A DNA stretch of 12,098 nucleotides from Bacteroidota bacterium. Its GTDB lineage: Bacteria; Bacteroidota; Bacteroidia; NS11-12g; UBA9320. How positions within the stretch are numbered: the first letter of the stretch is position 1; every line of letters begins with the position of its first letter. Positions 12,008 to 12,098 of this stretch are shown here, piece by piece. The position numbers were made by a program, and so were the translations under genes. The stretch lies in the NCBI GenBank assembly GCA_024638525.1, contig JAHEKB010000047.1, positions 1-12,098 on the forward strand, given 5' to 3'. The notes under the pieces are model-generated. The model did not search any database. It saw nothing but the letters and a program-made list of their open reading frames with translations, and was not told the DNA's origin.

Positions 12008-12098
12008 ATGTTCAGAGTATTAATTCCAACGGATTTTTCTGATAACGCTTATAAAGCCGTAGAATACGTCTTTGAGCATTTTCGAGGAGAAAAAGTCA
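12008..12098 (+). CDS. Universal stress protein, N-terminal fragment cut by the window edge
   Basis: Thirty codons are visible from ATG 12008. They begin MFRVLIPTDFSDNAYKAVEY, the first strand and nucleotide-contacting loop of a UspA domain (Asp9 in PTDFS), aligned residue by residue with the start of the tandem Usp gene at 10446. It starts one base after the preceding stop, so the operon continues beyond the window with at least a second Usp paralogue. Whether it has one or two domains cannot be seen. Confidence 0.85.
   Translation, partial: MFRVLIPTDFSDNAYKAVEYVFEHFRGEKV

Noticed and set aside
1..12098. CRISPR arrays, insertion sequences, integrases or phage genes
   Set aside because: No regularly spaced repeats, transposase or integrase motifs or terminal inverted repeats flanking a gene were found on either strand.

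Overview
The window looks like a chromosomal segment of a free-living Bacteroidota, probably a marine or soil member of the Cytophagales. This is inferred from several signs. The DNA is AT-rich and genes start without clear Shine-Dalgarno sequences, often behind A-rich stretches. Promoter-like TAnnTTTG elements (the Bacteroidota -7 type) occur. A lipoprotein has an acidic, proline-rich tail just after its cysteine. The small hypothetical proteins are of types I associate with this phylum. No species can be named from the sequence alone.

Left part (1-3313), loosely packed: the N-terminal part of a lipoprotein gene (minus strand, running off the left edge), a classical short-chain dehydrogenase (minus), and a 765-base gene-poor gap. 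The gap holds a decayed tRNA-like element with a perfect 16-bp palindrome in place of its T arm, followed by an intact terminator. Then come a polytopic membrane protein of the MCFSATASF (DUF6629-like) family, a possible 38-codon gene remnant on the minus strand, and an intact tRNA-Val(GAC) with its own -7 element.

Middle part (3314-7033, minus strand): an overlapping five-gene operon read moeA, a TauE/SafE-type permease, mobA, a lipoprotein of the PqqB-like metallo-beta-lactamase fold, and a small two-helix membrane protein. moeA and mobA insert molybdenum into molybdopterin and attach GMP. The permease probably moves an oxyanion or organosulfur compound. The operon therefore points to a molybdoenzyme encoded elsewhere.

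Right part (7103-12098, plus strand): diverging from moeA is a two-component system. The histidine kinase has an N-terminal PAS domain closely matching the FixL haem-PAS, including the haem-ligand histidine and the distal arginine at FixL spacing. Its partner, overlapping by 4 bases, fuses a receiver to a Crp/Fnr-type cNMP fold and HTH, so one protein combines the roles of FixJ and FixK. Downstream on the same strand are a single-domain rhodanese, a small exported cysteine-rich protein, a tandem universal stress protein, a helical coiled-coil protein, a protein with an internally duplicated domain, and the start of a second universal stress protein. The best reading is an oxygen- or redox-responsive regulatory and stress island beside molybdenum cofactor genes, suited to switching between oxic and oxygen-limited respiration. 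The sensor assignment rests on motif identity. The regulon is inference.
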